A DNA stretch of 64,000 bases from Paenibacillus sonchi (GCF_016772475.1 NZ_CP068595.1:4340001-4404000); one strand, 5' to 3'; shown: positions 21,028 to 29,978, counted from the stretch's first letter. Program-made: numbers and translations. The notes: generated from the letters alone by a model not told the origin.

Positions 21028-22233
21028 TTATTGCGAAGGAATTAAAAGGTCGTGCCGATTTTGTGCCGATTCAATTTCTCTTTTAGTGTAGGAGGCGAAC
21101 TTTTCAAGTTCGTCTTCTTCTATTTTTTGAGTTATCGAAAGATATGTGTCAGCTGTGGTTTTTATTGTTTTGTGACCCAGCCGTTTGGATACAAACAGAA
21201 GACTTGCTCCAGACTCAAGAAGCAAAACAGCATGAGTATGCCGGAATCCATGTGTCCCCTTATATTCAACCCCTGCTTTAGTACAGTATTTTTCAATTGA
21301 CTCACGCACAGTCGAAGGAGTTAAGTAATTGCCAAGATAGTTTTGGAAAATGATCCCGTCTTTGTTTTGATGGAATGTTGGGCTATTCATTATGAGGTTG
21401 TCTTGAATAGTTTTAAATTTCTCCAAAACTCCTACCACATCCGTTTCTATTCGAATTGTACGATAGGAAGACGTGTTCTTAAGAGTGGTCAGTTTCAATG
21501 CATTGTTATTATTTCTACTGGTTTGTCTTTCGATTGTTATTTTATCTCCTTTTAAGTCTGACCATCTCAATGCTAGTGCTTCGCTGATCCGTAGTCCAGA
21601 TCGGCTCAGAAAGTACATGAGAGTGTAGTATATAGGATAGCCTTCAAATCGTTGGTGTTTGTATTCTTTCATAAAATCGAGAAGTTTGTTTAATTCACTT
21701 AAAGAATGATATTTTACAGGTTCTTTCTTTTTTGTTGAGTCCTTTATAGACACCTTTAATTTATCAGCAAGGTTTTTTTCAAGGATCTCAATTTCATAAA
21801 CAGCATAATGAATAATACTTTTTATAACCGAAAGATACTTCGTACAGGAGCCGTATGAATATTTCGGTTCCCCGTTTTCATCCTTCATATCCACGTACGA
21901 TTGAATCCAATCTTTTATTTCAGACCGCCGGATCTTCATGATTCTCTTATTACCAAAATAAGGGAGGATGTGTAGTCTTACAATAGTTTCTACCTGTTCG
22001 AAAGTAGAGTCTTTTAAATTGGACCGCTTATGCTTCATCCATATCTCAACGACTTCACTAAATAGCATATTGCGGTCATTTAACGTCTGACCGTAATATA
22101 TTCTTTCTTCGACTCTAGCTGCTTCGATTTCTGCTTCTTTTTTTGTTCGAAATGTACCTATACTGAACTCATCGCCTTCTTTTGATACGCGAGCCTGCCA
22201 TTTCCCACTTTTAAGTTTTCTGAAGGTTGCCAT
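21028..22233 (-). CDS. Tyrosine recombinase (integrase) of the mobile element
   Basis: About 401 residues. An N-terminal AP2-like arm-binding domain (FRKLKSGKWQARVSKEG) and a SAM-like core-binding domain precede the catalytic domain. The catalytic set is visible: Arg in SGLRISEALALRW, Lys in LTTLKNTSSY, HxxR in GTHGFRHTHAVLL, His in RLGHKTIKTT and the Tyr nucleophile in TADTYLSI. This Tn916/ICE-type layout catalyses site-specific insertion and excision. ATG at 22233 is preferred (GGGAGGCG upstream), though the frame is open to 22269. It reads toward sufB, so the element boundary lies directly beyond its stop. Confidence 0.93.
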   Translation of the reverse strand: MATFRKLKSGKWQARVSKEGDEFSIGTFRTKKEAEIEAARVEERIYYGQTLNDRNMLFSEVVEIWMKHKRSNLKDSTFEQVETIVRLHILPYFGNKRIMKIRRSEIKDWIQSYVDMKDENGEPKYSYGSCTKYLSVIKSIIHYAVYEIEILEKNLADKLKVSIKDSTKKKEPVKYHSLSELNKLLDFMKEYKHQRFEGYPIYYTLMYFLSRSGLRISEALALRWSDLKGDKITIERQTSRNNNNALKLTTLKNTSSYRTIRIETDVVGVLEKFKTIQDNLIMNSPTFHQNKDGIIFQNYLGNYLTPSTVRESIEKYCTKAGVEYKGTHGFRHTHAVLLLESGASLLFVSKRLGHKTIKTTADTYLSITQKIEEDELEKFASYTKREIESAQNRHDLLIPSQ

Positions 22234-22338
22234 ATTAAGTATCGCCTCCCGAACGTTTGTTCTATTCATATGTAAACTTAAAAAACCTTACGGCAGGAGT
22301 GCGCAAAGGTCTATTGTTTTTGAACTATATTGAAATGA

Positions 22339-22797
22339 TTAAGGATGAAAAAATGAATCCTCGTTTTGCCAAAAACTCCGATTTGAAAGTTCTTTTAACT
22401 TTGCTACTTCTTCAGGAATGCCACAGAGAGCAGCAACTTCTTGGATCGTTGCACCTTTTAGAAGTAACTCGTCAGGAACGAGAAGTTCTACAGCAAAGCG
22501 ATTAGCTTCCTTCTCAATTCGATCTACAGAATAAAGAGTGTGCTTTCTCAAAAAAGGGGTATTGACATTAGAATGCAAAATTGCATGACCTAGTTCATGT
22601 GCACAGGTAAAGCGTTGTTCTTCTATTTTAGCTTCCGAGTTGATGTGTATCATTTGGAAGCGACGATTGTAATTATAATAGCCAAACATCTCGCCCAACA
22701 ATTCAAAAAAAACAAGAATGTTTTTCTGGGATGCAATATCAAAGGGATCGTTCGTTCTGTATTTTTTGACCAGTTGGGTAACAGCGTGTTTAATCAT
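22339..22797 (-). CDS. immA: ImmA/IrrE-family metallopeptidase
   Basis: About 152 residues. The zinc motif is in RFTCAHELGHAILH, with a downstream Glu in EKEANRFAVELLVP, as in ImmA of ICEBs1, the protease that cleaves the element's repressor after induction. The start is taken as ATG at 22797 (GGGAG 5 bases upstream), 19 bases after the restored stop of the repressor gene. An upstream extension to 22989 is the wrong frame of that repressor. Confidence 0.88.
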   Translation of the reverse strand: MIKHAVTQLVKKYRTNDPFDIASQKNILVFFELLGEMFGYYNYNRRFQMIHINSEAKIEEQRFTCAHELGHAILHSNVNTPFLRKHTLYSVDRIEKEANRFAVELLVPDELLLKGATIQEVAALCGIPEEVAKLKELSNRSFWQNEDSFFHP

Positions 22798-22816
22798 ACT
22801 GTCTCCCATCCTCTGA

Positions 22817-23307
22817 TTATTCAGTTTCTCTATATTTTTTTGGAGTATATTTTTTCTTCGCCATTTCCCTTGCCAGCCGCAGTGAGTTTTCAAGGGAAAT
22901 GGCAAACAAGCGTTTTGTTTCTTCATCCATTGGTTCTCCGCTGAATGCGAGAGCTTTATCAGATTCCAAGTCGGCGAGAATTTGCTCAACTTCCTTAGCG
23001 ATATCTCGAGTTTCCTTTACATTAAGAGCATAGTATGCTTTTTTTCTTCATTTTCTTCTTTAATTATAAGAGGTTCTTGAGTATTTTCATACTTAAACGT
23101 TGTATCTATATCACTTTTATGAACCCCGAAGACGTCAGCAATCTTTTGTATTACTCCATGTGATGGTTTGGAGCGATAGTTTAAATAATCACTAACAGTT
23201 GAGGGGCGGAGGCTAATTTTTTCTGCTAATGTTTTTTGTGACATTTTATTTTTATTTAAATACTTTTTAATGTTTTCCGCAATAATAACCTTCGGATCAT
23301 TTTCCAT
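22817..23307 (-). CDS. XRE-family repressor (ImmR-like), frameshifted as read
   Basis: The frame from 23307 encodes an N-terminal helix-turn-helix (MSQKTLAEKISLRPSTVSDY) and ends prematurely at 23017. Adding one A to the seven-A run (T7 at 23039-23045 on the plus strand) joins it to a conserved C-terminal region (AYYALNVKETRDIAKEVEQI..., then DEETKRLFAISLENSLRLAR) ending at 22817. That restores a protein of about 163 residues, typical of repressors paired with ImmA. It is divergent from the XRE gene at 23472, and operator palindromes lie between them. Confidence 0.82.
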
Positions 23308-23339
23308 GGTCTAAGCTCCTTGAAAATACGAAATAACCG

Positions 23340-23456
23340 TAATTTATTCCTATAATACGGTATTAACAAATGAAAAACAAGGATTACATCGTTGACAATA
23401 CGTTTAAAACGTATTATTCTTGGATCATGTATTTATATACGAAAAATACGTATTTG
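23340..23456. promoter_or_regulatory. Divergent promoter/operator region with ATACG palindromes
   Basis: Plus-strand promoter: TTGACA (23392-23397), 17 bases, TATTCT (23415-23420). The spacer is filled by a perfect 9-1-9 palindrome AATACGTTT-A-AAACGTATT (23397-23415). Further sites are AATACGGTATT (about 23354-23364) and AATACGTATT (23445-23454). This fits a phage-like switch controlled by the two flanking XRE regulators. Confidence 0.7.
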
Positions 23457-23471
23457 TTGGGAGGTAGTAAA

Positions 23472-23744
23472 ATGAATAAAACAAAAAGTATTAGTGAGCT
23501 CAGAGAAAGCTTTTGTTTATCCCAAAAGGAATTAGCTGGTATTTTGAATATAAGTGCAAAAACTCTTTGGAATTATGAGCAAGATTCCAGTAACTTACCT
23601 AACAAAATACTGGAAAAGTTAATGATCCTGTTTGATATAAAATATGATCATATTTTTTTGGGAAAGAAATACGAAAAAAACGTACAAAAGCGAAAAGAAA
23701 TATTTGAAAGAGCTGAACTTGTAAAAAAGCAGTTCTCCGCCTAA
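23472..23744 (+). CDS. XRE/Cro-like regulator
   Basis: 90 residues from ATG at 23472, directly behind GGGAGG; the frame is open further upstream but lacks a ribosome site. A helix-turn-helix (LSQKELAGILNISAKTLWNYEQ) lies at about 15-40, followed by a Lys-rich tail. Placed opposite the ImmR-like repressor, it probably plays the Cro or activator role. Confidence 0.8.
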   Translation: MNKTKSISELRESFCLSQKELAGILNISAKTLWNYEQDSSNLPNKILEKLMILFDIKYDHIFLGKKYEKNVQKRKEIFERAELVKKQFSA

Positions 23745-23825
23745 TAGAAAGATTACTGTTAATCTGCTGCTCCTGTCTGTCATCGCTAACTCAGCAAAAC
23801 AACGCACAACTGGCGAGGTGATTAA

Positions 23826-24101
23826 ATGAAAGATTTTCTTTCCGTAACGATAAACAAAGCAGAGATTCTCAAAATTTGTCGTGAGCAAGTGGAGCAACTT
23901 ATTCAGGAATTTGACAATGAATTTGTTTTTTGGGATACGAACCAACTAAAAAAAAGAACTTGTATGAGTTGGAATACAATTCAAGAATATTTCTTTTTCG
24001 ATCCTAGATTCCCTAAACGAAAAGTAGGTGGTAAATGGTACTTTCCGGCGCATGAAACAAGAGAATTTTTAAGGGAATGGCTACTTGAGCAAACGGGATG
24101 A
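23826..24101 (+). CDS. DUF771 family protein (excisionase-like)
   Basis: 91 residues. DTNQLKKRTCMSWNTIQEYFFFDPRFPKRKVGGKWYFPAHETREFL matches, in overlapping pieces, the DUF771 fold found in phage and ICE control regions, which resembles MerR/excisionase winged helices. A role in excision or early gene control is inferred from the family and location. GCGAGGTG precedes the ATG. Confidence 0.75.
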   Translation: MKDFLSVTINKAEILKICREQVEQLIQEFDNEFVFWDTNQLKKRTCMSWNTIQEYFFFDPRFPKRKVGGKWYFPAHETREFLREWLLEQTG

Positions 24102-24156
24102 ACATTAAAAAACATGTCACAAGCATAGAAATTATTAATTTAGGGGGCAAGTAAGC

Positions 24157-24945
24157 ATGGGAGCCGCATTTGCAATCCAAGTCAAGACTGGCAAAGAAAA
24201 CAACGTTCAAAAGCTGATGGAATGGGCATTTTCTAAAAGCGAAACTGCTCAAAAATGGATTAAAGCTATTCATAATTTTACAGAATCTACAGTCCGCATA
24301 CTTAGTGACGGTAGCTTTGGCAAAGAAATTCAACGTGCGGTGATGCCCGGATATATTTTTCTTGAAATGAACTACTCCGTTGATGAAAACAACCAATCTG
24401 CCTATATTCCCGCAGATGTGTGGCACCTTATTAAGAGTATCCCAGGTGTTTTGAAGCAATTTACCAATTCAGGTCAAATCATTGGTGCCGAAGAATTTCA
24501 CAATATGCTTGGTCTTGACATGGAAGAAAAGATCGAGGTTGCTGTACCCGTTCAGGAAAACGCAACTGCATCGGAAGTATCCAAGGTGAACGAAACTGAA
24601 CGTGGTGTAAAGGAAGCTCTCCATCAAGTCAATATTGCAAGCAACGAAGAAGAACGTGTAGTTGCAGAACAAGTATTGAAGGCCGCTGAACAAAACATGA
24701 GTCAACTGACCGAAACTACATATGAAGAAGATAAAGGCATGGTTGCGACAGAATTAGTAAAAGTGAAAATGGACAGCTTGATGAGCAGAATAAAGACGCT
24801 GGTTCGCGGTGGTAAGGAATGCGTTCGTGTTCCTAAGTCTATGATGAATACCATTATATTACAAATCGATGAGTCCGACAAACTATCTCCAACGGTCATC
24901 ATCACCCGTCTACTGAATTACATACGCAACGTAGGTAAAGGCTGA
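24157..24945 (+). CDS. NusG-family transcription factor (element-specific paralog)
   Basis: 262 residues. Residues 4-115 resemble the NusG NGN domain (AFAIQVKTGKENNVQKLM, then RAVMPGYIFLEM and WHLIKSIPGVLKQF), which clamps RNA polymerase. No KOW domain is apparent; instead there is an acidic, Ala/Glu-rich linker and a basic C-terminal helix region (about 205-262). Specialised NusG paralogs (LoaP, UpxY, ActX) prevent termination in long operons. The element's own operon contains internal terminators, making that role plausible. The gene overlaps the helicase gene (TGATG). Confidence 0.7.
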   Translation: MGAAFAIQVKTGKENNVQKLMEWAFSKSETAQKWIKAIHNFTESTVRILSDGSFGKEIQRAVMPGYIFLEMNYSVDENNQSAYIPADVWHLIKSIPGVLKQFTNSGQIIGAEEFHNMLGLDMEEKIEVAVPVQENATASEVSKVNETERGVKEALHQVNIASNEEERVVAEQVLKAAEQNMSQLTETTYEEDKGMVATELVKVKMDSLMSRIKTLVRGGKECVRVPKSMMNTIILQIDESDKLSPTVIITRLLNYIRNVGKG

Positions 24946-27185
24946 TGGAAACCGCCGAACTGGAGTCCAGCACTGGACATATCCTTTACTTTATTCATCC
25001 GAGAAACGGAAGTTTGAATGCAGATAACAACTTCGGAATTGCATGTTGGCAACCAGATAACGGCAGCGAACCGTATGCGATTAAAGGTTCATTGTTTGGG
25101 CTGAACAAAAAAGAGAATGTTACGGTTCACGGCCGTTGGGAGCAGCACAGCAAATATGGGGAGCAATTTGCTGTAGAGCATTGGGAACGCCCGCTGCCTA
25201 AGACCAAAGATCAGATCACTTCATTTCTTGCGTCCAAATTTGTGAAGGGATGTGGGAAAAAACGGGCCGAACTGATCGTGCAGCGTCTTGGAGATCAGGC
25301 TCTTGAATGCATTATGGCCGAGGGAGCAGATTGCCTAACAGGAATTAAAGGTATTGGTGCAAAGTACGCTGTACAGATTGCTGAAAGCGTGAAGGGTAAT
25401 TTTGAAATTCAGCAGATCATGATGACGTTGCTGCCTTATGGGATAACCGCGGATACTGTGACTAAAATGTACAAGCAATGGGGAGCGGAATGTGTAGATA
25501 TTGTACGCCGAAATCCCTACAAACTAACAGAAATCCGTTTGATTGGTTTTTTGAAGGCAGATGAAATTGCTAGGTCGGTTGGGATCAGCTCCGACTCACC
25601 GTATCGCCTGAATGCAGCATTACATTTTGTGCTGAATGAGTTGTGCTATGGTGGTGGTCATTGCTATATCCCCGAAACTGAGCTTACCCAGCGAACAAAA
25701 GAGCTTTTGAATAATGTTTTGGAAGAGGATGTGCAAACCGAATTACAACTGATGTCTGCCCATGAACAGGTCATTTGGGAAAACGATAGGGTATACCCGA
25801 AGCATCTGTACATCTATGAAAAGAAACTCGCACATAAGCTGGCTTGCATGGCAAACCGGGCTGGCTTTGCTATGCCTACTATTGAGCATACAATACGAGA
25901 ATTGTCTATTCGGGAGTATCAATTACAGCATGGCATCGTGTTAGCAGAGAAGCAGCGTGAAGCGATACGTGAGCTGTTTCAGCAGCAGCTTTTGATCGTC
26001 ACCGGAAACCCAGGGACGGGGAAGACCACGCTTGTTCAGGCGATGATTGAAGTTTACTGTAAGGAGTACCCGGAGGCCAACATCGGTCTATGTGCGCCAA
26101 CAGGACGCATAGCGCGCAAGCTGGGGGAAGTATCCGGCTTGGATTCAGAAACCATTCACATGATGCTAGGATTTTGTCCTGGGGCTGACCCTATGTATGG
26201 AGAGGAAATGCCGTTTCCATATGACCTGATTATTGTCGATGAAGTGTCCATGAAAGACCTTCAACTTGCGTATTATTTCTTTCAAGCGGTTGGCTCCAAA
26301 ACGAAAATTGTTCTGATTGGAGACAGCGATCAACTCCCTTCTGTAGGGCCGGGTAACGTACTGCATGACATGATTGCAGCCGGAGTGCCGCATGTCCGGT
26401 TAACAGAAATCTTCAGGCAAGTACAGGAAAGCCAGATTGTTATGAACGCGCACCGAATTAACCAAGGCGAATCTATTGTCATAGATAAGGATAAGGATGA
26501 TTTCTTTTTCATTGAACAGGCTGACCCAGAGCGAACGGCTTACCTGATTGTCCGAAGTGTGCTGCGGTTTCTGGAGAAGGGCTACAAGCTGGAGGATATT
26601 CTGGTTCTTAGCCCGATGAAGAAAGGCGTGATTGGCACAGAGGAATTAAATCGTGCATTGCAGGCCGCGGTAAATCCTCCGGCTGTGGGTAAAGTGGAGC
26701 TGGTGATCGGGGAACGCATTTATCGTCAGGGTGATAAGGTCATTCAGGTTCGCAATGATTACAACAAGAGAGTTCTTAATGGAGATATAGGTGTAGTTGT
26801 GGGAACCACATTCCTTCGAGATGAGGAAGGGGAGCTGACGGACGAAATCGGACTGGTTTGCGAATTTCAAGGTAGAGCTGTTACCTATAACAAGAAGGAA
26901 CTAAAGGACGTTTGGTTGGCCTATGCGATCACCATCCATAAAGCTCAAGGTGGACAAGCCCCAGTTGTCATTATGCCGGTATCGACCAGTCATTATGTCA
27001 TGTTGGCTCGAAATCTGATTTATACGGGGCTGACAAGGGCAGAACGGGTATGTGCGATGATTGGTACTCGGAAGGCATTGAACATTGCTGTAGGCAATAA
27101 TAAGCTGATTCAACGCAATACGGGGCTGAGAGCAGAGATTGAACTGCATATGCTGCAAATGAGCAAAGTCTGTGCGACTCGGTAA
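24945..27185 (+). CDS. RecD2-like ATP-dependent DNA helicase
   Basis: 746 residues, superfamily 1B helicase. Helix-hairpin-helix repeats occupy the N-terminal half (SFLASKFVKGCGKKRAELIV and ITADTVTKMYKQWG). Walker A GNPGTGKTT is at about 354, Walker B in LIIVDEVSM, and the C-terminal UvrD-like motif in WLAYAITIHKAQGGQAP. RecD2 proteins unwind DNA 5'-3'. Here it may serve element replication or transfer. It starts inside the stop of the NusG-like gene. Confidence 0.9.
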   Translation: METAELESSTGHILYFIHPRNGSLNADNNFGIACWQPDNGSEPYAIKGSLFGLNKKENVTVHGRWEQHSKYGEQFAVEHWERPLPKTKDQITSFLASKFVKGCGKKRAELIVQRLGDQALECIMAEGADCLTGIKGIGAKYAVQIAESVKGNFEIQQIMMTLLPYGITADTVTKMYKQWGAECVDIVRRNPYKLTEIRLIGFLKADEIARSVGISSDSPYRLNAALHFVLNELCYGGGHCYIPETELTQRTKELLNNVLEEDVQTELQLMSAHEQVIWENDRVYPKHLYIYEKKLAHKLACMANRAGFAMPTIEHTIRELSIREYQLQHGIVLAEKQREAIRELFQQQLLIVTGNPGTGKTTLVQAMIEVYCKEYPEANIGLCAPTGRIARKLGEVSGLDSETIHMMLGFCPGADPMYGEEMPFPYDLIIVDEVSMKDLQLAYYFFQAVGSKTKIVLIGDSDQLPSVGPGNVLHDMIAAGVPHVRLTEIFRQVQESQIVMNAHRINQGESIVIDKDKDDFFFIEQADPERTAYLIVRSVLRFLEKGYKLEDILVLSPMKKGVIGTEELNRALQAAVNPPAVGKVELVIGERIYRQGDKVIQVRNDYNKRVLNGDIGVVVGTTFLRDEEGELTDEIGLVCEFQGRAVTYNKKELKDVWLAYAITIHKAQGGQAPVVIMPVSTSHYVMLARNLIYTGLTRAERVCAMIGTRKALNIAVGNNKLIQRNTGLRAEIELHMLQMSKVCATR

Positions 27186-27401
27186 GTTCGAAAAAAATAT
27201 GGAAATGTGCATATCATTGTGGAAGCTTTGAGAACAGTCAAGCAAGGCGAACGTTTGATTTGCCTACGAAAATCTATCCGACATGAGTCTAGCTGTTGCA
27301 GCATAATTGGAATCTGGAAACCGTCAATATTACACTTTTTTCTGTTTTACTGAGTGAATGTATTTATGTTGGGTATAGTAAAGGCTTATAGGGAGGTAAA
27401 A

Positions 27402-27845
27402 ATGAACGAAACTGAAGAGATCGAAGTAGTATACAACGTATCGGATAACATTATTTTCATAACTAAACATTCATACTTAACATCAGCCCAGATAGCATTT
27501 TTAATGGATATTTCAATTCTGATGGATGAAGAGAATGATTTAAAGAAATCTACTATAGAAGGCATTGCCCAAAAGATCAAGCGTTCGGAACGTAGTGTAA
27601 GAGGGCTAATCAAGTCTTTAATAGAAAAAGGGATTCTGCTCCAAACTGAAAAGGGCTGGAGTGTACATCCAGAAATTATGATTGTTGCCCACCCGGACCG
27701 AGTACCACTGAAGGTTGTTGAAAAAGCAGTAATAATGCGACGATACCTTGAAGATAGAGGTATCTTTTTTCCTATCTCATTGGTTGCTGGGAAACGCTAC
27801 GGAAAATGGAGACATTTACATGAGGAAGAGACTACAAGAGGCTGA
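27402..27845 (+). CDS. Winged-helix protein A (possible replication/regulatory)
   Basis: 147 residues from ATG at 27402 behind AGGGAGG. The core LTSAQIAFLMDISILM...IEGIAQKIKRSERSVRGLIKSLIEKGIL is a predicted winged helix. The next gene encodes a related core, so the two look like a duplicated pair. Their position before a non-coding palindromic repeat suggests a plasmid-type initiator or partner, but this is unproven. It overlaps the next gene by 26 bases. Confidence 0.6.
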   Translation: MNETEEIEVVYNVSDNIIFITKHSYLTSAQIAFLMDISILMDEENDLKKSTIEGIAQKIKRSERSVRGLIKSLIEKGILLQTEKGWSVHPEIMIVAHPDRVPLKVVEKAVIMRRYLEDRGIFFPISLVAGKRYGKWRHLHEEETTRG

Positions 27846-28446
27846 GTACAGAGCGAAACAACGAGAAGAACTCCATCCTGAAATTATGAATGCGGAAGAA
27901 CAAAAGGCCAATGAAAAAGGATTTATGTATATCCGCAGAAATGAAAAGAACAGGGCCAGATTTTCACCGCTCATCAATGAAAATTTTTGGTGTATCATTC
28001 AGCAGGAGTATTTGACGAATGCAGAAAAAGCGCTCTTTGTGGATTTGCTCGTTTTAGTCGAACTTGGGACGAATCTCATTATCCATCCTTCACTGGATCG
28101 CTATTGCAGCATTACGGATATCGCCGCCTTACTCAAGCGGGAGCTGCGGAGTACCCGAGGACTGATTCACCATTTGATTCATAAAGGGATTCTTTACGAA
28201 CTTGTAGATCCATCTCAGATTAAGAATTACGGTAGAGTGGTGAGCGAACGTCCACTCTATGTGAATCCAGAAGTGTCCTATTCCGGTGATCGGAATAAAA
28301 TCAATATGATGGCGGCGAGACAAGTCGCCAGTTTTGATCGGATGGAAAAGAGTAAAGTTTTATTACCGTGGAAGCTGGATTTTAGGCTAAATGATGAGTA
28401 TGCAAGGCTGGTAGAACGGGAGAAGCGCTTCAGGAGGAAGCGCTAA
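27820..28446 (+). CDS. Winged-helix protein B (possible replication initiator)
   Basis: 208 residues from ATG at 27820. The core LTNAEKALFVDLLVLVE...ITDIAALLKRELRSTRGLIHHLIHKGIL parallels the preceding gene and is a predicted winged helix. The C-terminal region is basic and ends in RREK-type residues. It directly precedes the tandem palindromic repeats at 28485-28548, a typical initiator/origin arrangement. No specific Rep family was recognised. Confidence 0.6.
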   Translation: MRKRLQEAEYRAKQREELHPEIMNAEEQKANEKGFMYIRRNEKNRARFSPLINENFWCIIQQEYLTNAEKALFVDLLVLVELGTNLIIHPSLDRYCSITDIAALLKRELRSTRGLIHHLIHKGILYELVDPSQIKNYGRVVSERPLYVNPEVSYSGDRNKINMMAARQVASFDRMEKSKVLLPWKLDFRLNDEYARLVEREKRFRRKR

Positions 28447-28484
28447 TTTTTTTTTGCCTTTAGAGCTGAACAGGGAGTAGTCTC

Positions 28485-28548
28485 GAAAGGGGGTAGGCAA
28501 AAATTTTCCTACATGTAGGCAGAAATTTTCCTACCCCAAAGGTCGAAA
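28485..28548. repeat. Tandem palindromic repeat, candidate replication origin or oriT
   Basis: Two direct 20-base units, GTAGGCAAAAATTTTCCTAC (28493-28512) and a one-mismatch copy (28515-28534), are each inverted repeats. They are joined by the perfect palindrome CCTACATGTAGG (28508-28519). The flanks TCGAAAGGGG and CCCCAAAGGTCGA extend the symmetry. The site lies right after the winged-helix genes. Confidence 0.6.
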
Positions 28549-28700
28549 AAGCCTTATACAACAAAGGTTTTTGAGATTTGGCAGTTTATATATTCTAACT
28601 CTATATATTGCGAACACGGAGTTGTAGATCGGAAGACAAAGATTAATCAACTTGAGTCTAGAACGCGCAGCATAATAAAGACATCCCCCAACTCCATAGA

Positions 28701-28747
28701 AAAAGAACAGGCGCATCTATACCTGTTCTTTTTTTAATGATTGAAAC
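28701..28747 (+). terminator. Rho-independent terminator
   Basis: AAAGAACAGG (28702-28711) pairs with CCTGTTCTTT (28732-28741) and is followed by a T run. It lies between the winged-helix genes and the spoVS transcript. Confidence 0.85.
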
Positions 28748-28856
28748 CCTTGGGGCTGGTGGGGAGTGGGGAGAAGCGATGGACGGTGTTCTGTTACGTT
28801 GTCGGTAGAGCGGAAGCGTGGCACATCGAGCGCTTCAGATAATCCCTGCCGCCCCC

Positions 28857-28938
28857 AGCCCCCAAATTACAAAAGGTATGCGCGTGCGCTGACGTTTTGC
28901 GAAGTCTCTGACCTGGATTACGGGTTGGGGGCTTTTTA
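28857..28938 (+). other. Long-loop hairpin with T tail upstream of spoVS
   Basis: AGCCCCCAA (28857-28865) pairs with TTGGGGGCT (28925-28933), followed by TTTTAAT. The 59-base loop contains GCGCGTGCGC. It could be a terminator with a structured leader, a small RNA end, or part of a transfer origin. No open frame of note is present in 28748-28997. Confidence 0.4.
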
Positions 28939-28997
28939 ATTTTCAGTTTGCAGAAATACAGTAGCCCGCCTATACCACAAAAAAGGAGGAAGATCAC

Positions 28998-29273
28998 ATG
29001 TTGTTTAAAGTATCGGCTAAATCCAGAGTGAACCAATTGGCAGGCGCAATCGTATGGTCGATGCGCCAGGAGGGACAAGCAGAACTCCAGCCCATCGGCG
29101 CGAAAGCTGTGAATCAGGCGCTCAAGGCGGTTGCGGTTGCTGGTAGCTTGATGACTGCGCAAGAAGTTCGTCTCGTCTGCACGCCCTCTTTTGTCAAACA
29201 TCAACTGGATGGTGAGTCAGTTACAGGTTTAGCCTTGCATGTGGGGACGCTTCCGCTCGAAGCAGCACTGTAG
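28998..29273 (+). CDS. spoVS: SpoVS-family (Alba-like) protein
   Basis: 91 residues. LFKVSAKSRVNQLAGAIV, IGAKAVNQALKAVAVA and VRLVCTPSFVKHQLDGE align with stage V sporulation protein S, an Alba-fold nucleic-acid-binding protein. Chromosomal SpoVS affects septation and coat assembly; an element-borne copy is unusual and may act on gene expression or DNA packaging. AAAGGAGG precedes the ATG. The next gene is 24 bases downstream. Confidence 0.88.
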   Translation: MLFKVSAKSRVNQLAGAIVWSMRQEGQAELQPIGAKAVNQALKAVAVAGSLMTAQEVRLVCTPSFVKHQLDGESVTGLALHVGTLPLEAAL

Positions 29274-29297
29274 CCAAGGTGAAAGGAGCAAAGTCCA

Positions 29298-29978
29298 ATG
29301 GAAACATTGACCAAGCCAGAGCGCATCCACAGCCCACAGACGATTAGGCAGATTAGAGAGGATTCCGAGCATCGTTGCGAATATGTAGACCCGGTAACGG
29401 GTGAGCGATGCGAAGGCGTAACGCCGGAAGACATCGCGTCTGTACTTAAGCTGCCCTTTCAGCAACCGGCAGCGCAGCCCGTCCCACAGCCCAAGGTGGA
29501 GGACTTACTGCAAGCATACATTCAGGTGGACGAGCAAGAACAGGAAACTCGCTTTGTCAAAGGTCAACTGCTTGATGCTATGCTCTCCGCAGGGGCAAGA
29601 CAAAAGTATTTGTCTTCACAAATTGGTATTAGCCCGGCTCAAATCCGGGAGCTGGTGCATGTATTTCGTACCTTTCCAACACCGGAATCACGTAACACTT
29701 CCCTAAGTTGGTATCATCACCGAGTCGCAAGTCACGCACACCAACCGGCTAAGATGCTGGTTAAAGCGAGTGACGAGGCAATGAGCACACGCGAACTGCG
29801 CAAAACGATTTTGGAGCAGGAAGGGGTCAGTCATCTTGCCAAACCAGAATGCGATCAGGAGCAAAAGCAAGCCAGACAGGTGCTAACAACAGTTCAGAAG
29901 GTGTTGGATACCGGAAGCGAGGCCGCCAAGTGGCTTCGTGAGGAACTGAATCACATATTGAAGGAGGAAACCCCTTGA
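29298..29978 (+). CDS. Hypothetical protein, possible DNA-binding (KorB/ParB-like middle region)
   Basis: 226 residues, no family recognised. The N-terminus has Cys-containing EHRCEYVDPVTGERCEGVTP, possibly a small metal site. The middle (QKYLSSQIGISPAQIRELVHVFRT) looks like a helix-turn-helix. The C-terminus is a long amphipathic helix (QARQVLTTVQKVLDTGSEAA). GTGAAAGGAG precedes the ATG, and the end overlaps the HD-GYP gene by 4 bases. It lies in the spoVS to ydjM operon. Confidence 0.6.
   Translation: METLTKPERIHSPQTIRQIREDSEHRCEYVDPVTGERCEGVTPEDIASVLKLPFQQPAAQPVPQPKVEDLLQAYIQVDEQEQETRFVKGQLLDAMLSAGARQKYLSSQIGISPAQIRELVHVFRTFPTPESRNTSLSWYHHRVASHAHQPAKMLVKASDEAMSTRELRKTILEQEGVSHLAKPECDQEQKQARQVLTTVQKVLDTGSEAAKWLREELNHILKEETP

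Noticed and set aside
22339..22989. ImmA with a 64-residue N-terminal extension
   Set aside because: The extension is the wrong frame of the XRE repressor's conserved C-terminus.
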